64,000 bases of DNA from Rhodobacter sp. Lineage in GTDB: Bacteria; Pseudomonadota; Alphaproteobacteria; Rhodobacterales; Rhodobacteraceae. Both the position numbers and the translations under genes were made by a program. The notes under the pieces are model-generated. The model was not told the origin of the DNA and made no database searches. It saw nothing but the letters and a program-made list of their open reading frames with translations. This document shows positions 63,612 through 64,000 of this stretch, one piece after another; position 1 is the stretch's first letter; every line of letters starts with the position of its first letter. The DNA is taken from positions 1 to 64,000 of the forward strand of contig JAJEAY010000194.1 in NCBI GenBank assembly GCA_022824145.1, in the 5' to 3' direction.

Positions 63612-64000
63612 GCATCCGGATCCCAAGTGCGATGCCATCCTACAGCTTAGACGGCGGCGTCAAACAGGCTGCATCGAGTGAATTTGCTTTCCCGGGCTGT
63701 TCGGGAAGAATCCGCTGACTCTACTGGCGGGACAGCGGGATGTCGCTTCGCTCGGCGGGCTATTGTGGGAATTCAGAGAGAATCCGATCACAGGCTGGCC
63801 ACATTCCGAAACAGAGTTCAGGCCCGAACCTGCCAGCGGAACAAGCCTCGCGTAAAAAAAAGACAGTAACAGATCTACTGGCCGCATTGTCGGCAACCGA
63901 ACCGCCGCTGCGGCCAGGCTGACGGTTCAGTCTCCGGCAACCGGTCTTCGTTTGGGCAATATCCCAGGATCCTTGCCTTTGGCGTCACCTTCATTCCAAT
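63612..64000 (+). repeat. 389-bp direct repeat, copy 2
   Basis: Second copy of the repeat at 61035-61423, same orientation. It reaches the window edge, so its true end is not seen and the pair may be longer. Confidence 0.88.

Noticed and set aside
1..64000. CRISPR array
   Set aside because: No regularly spaced repeats and no cas genes were seen.

Overview
The window looks like chromosomal DNA of an alphaproteobacterium, most likely Rhodobacterales or close to it. The reasons are a class I lysyl-tRNA synthetase next to a TerB-like gene, a short NadD that ends just after its SSSAIR motif, a TGA-N9-TCA iron box in front of a ferric-iron binding protein, and a large share of TRAP transporters, SDRs and GSTs. 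The DNA is moderately GC-rich. It carries an unusual number of decayed genes and transposase remnants, as seen in genomes undergoing reduction or heavy IS turnover.

Layout. 1-6.4 kb: ferric-iron ABC transporter genes (permease and binding protein, convergent), the ABC-F translation factor EttA, and NadD. 6.6-9.2 kb: a Rieske oxygenase divergent from a membrane desaturase-hydroxylase plus Rieske ferredoxin pair. 9.5-12.9 kb: a four-gene polar amino-acid ABC transporter operon. 13.2-18.2 kb: a peroxidase-like protein, a MATE exporter, TerB-like protein, class I LysRS and tRNA-Met(CAU). 18.2-24.3 kb: an accessory region starting at the tRNA, with an iron-ADH fragment, a VOC protein, mannonate dehydratase UxuA, an NYN-domain pseudogene, a PglZ-like fragment and a phytochelatin synthase. 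24.3-34.5 kb: a ten-gene minus-strand catabolic operon (two paralogous TRAP binding proteins, one DctQM pair, ALDH, two GSTs, SDR, OsmC-like and NTF2-like proteins) with GntR-type palindromes at its head.

35.2-43.5 kb is a defence-like island. It holds a BstYI/BglII-type restriction-modification pair abutting an IS1595 remnant, a GntR regulator, an IS630 remnant, and a compact dam / membrane protein / DGQHR-protein operon followed by an IS5 remnant. 43.8-60 kb is catabolic again: SDR, choline-sulfatase-like sulfatase, an operon of SDR, split transketolase, epimerase, DctP, fused DctQM and SDR headed by a GntR/UTRA regulator with two matching operators, a GMC pseudogene, and an HxlR-regulated zinc-type oxidoreductase/SDR pair. 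60.2-64 kb holds a decayed Phd-VapC module and a decayed group (polysaccharide deacetylase fragment, JmjC-type cupin, P-loop kinase) enclosed by two 389-bp direct repeats exactly 2,577 bp apart.

The best candidate for an undescribed system is the dam / TM / DGQHR operon at 40,185-42,659, close to a restriction-modification system whose predicted target contains the Dam site GATC. All functions are read from sequence motifs and family knowledge; no searches were run.
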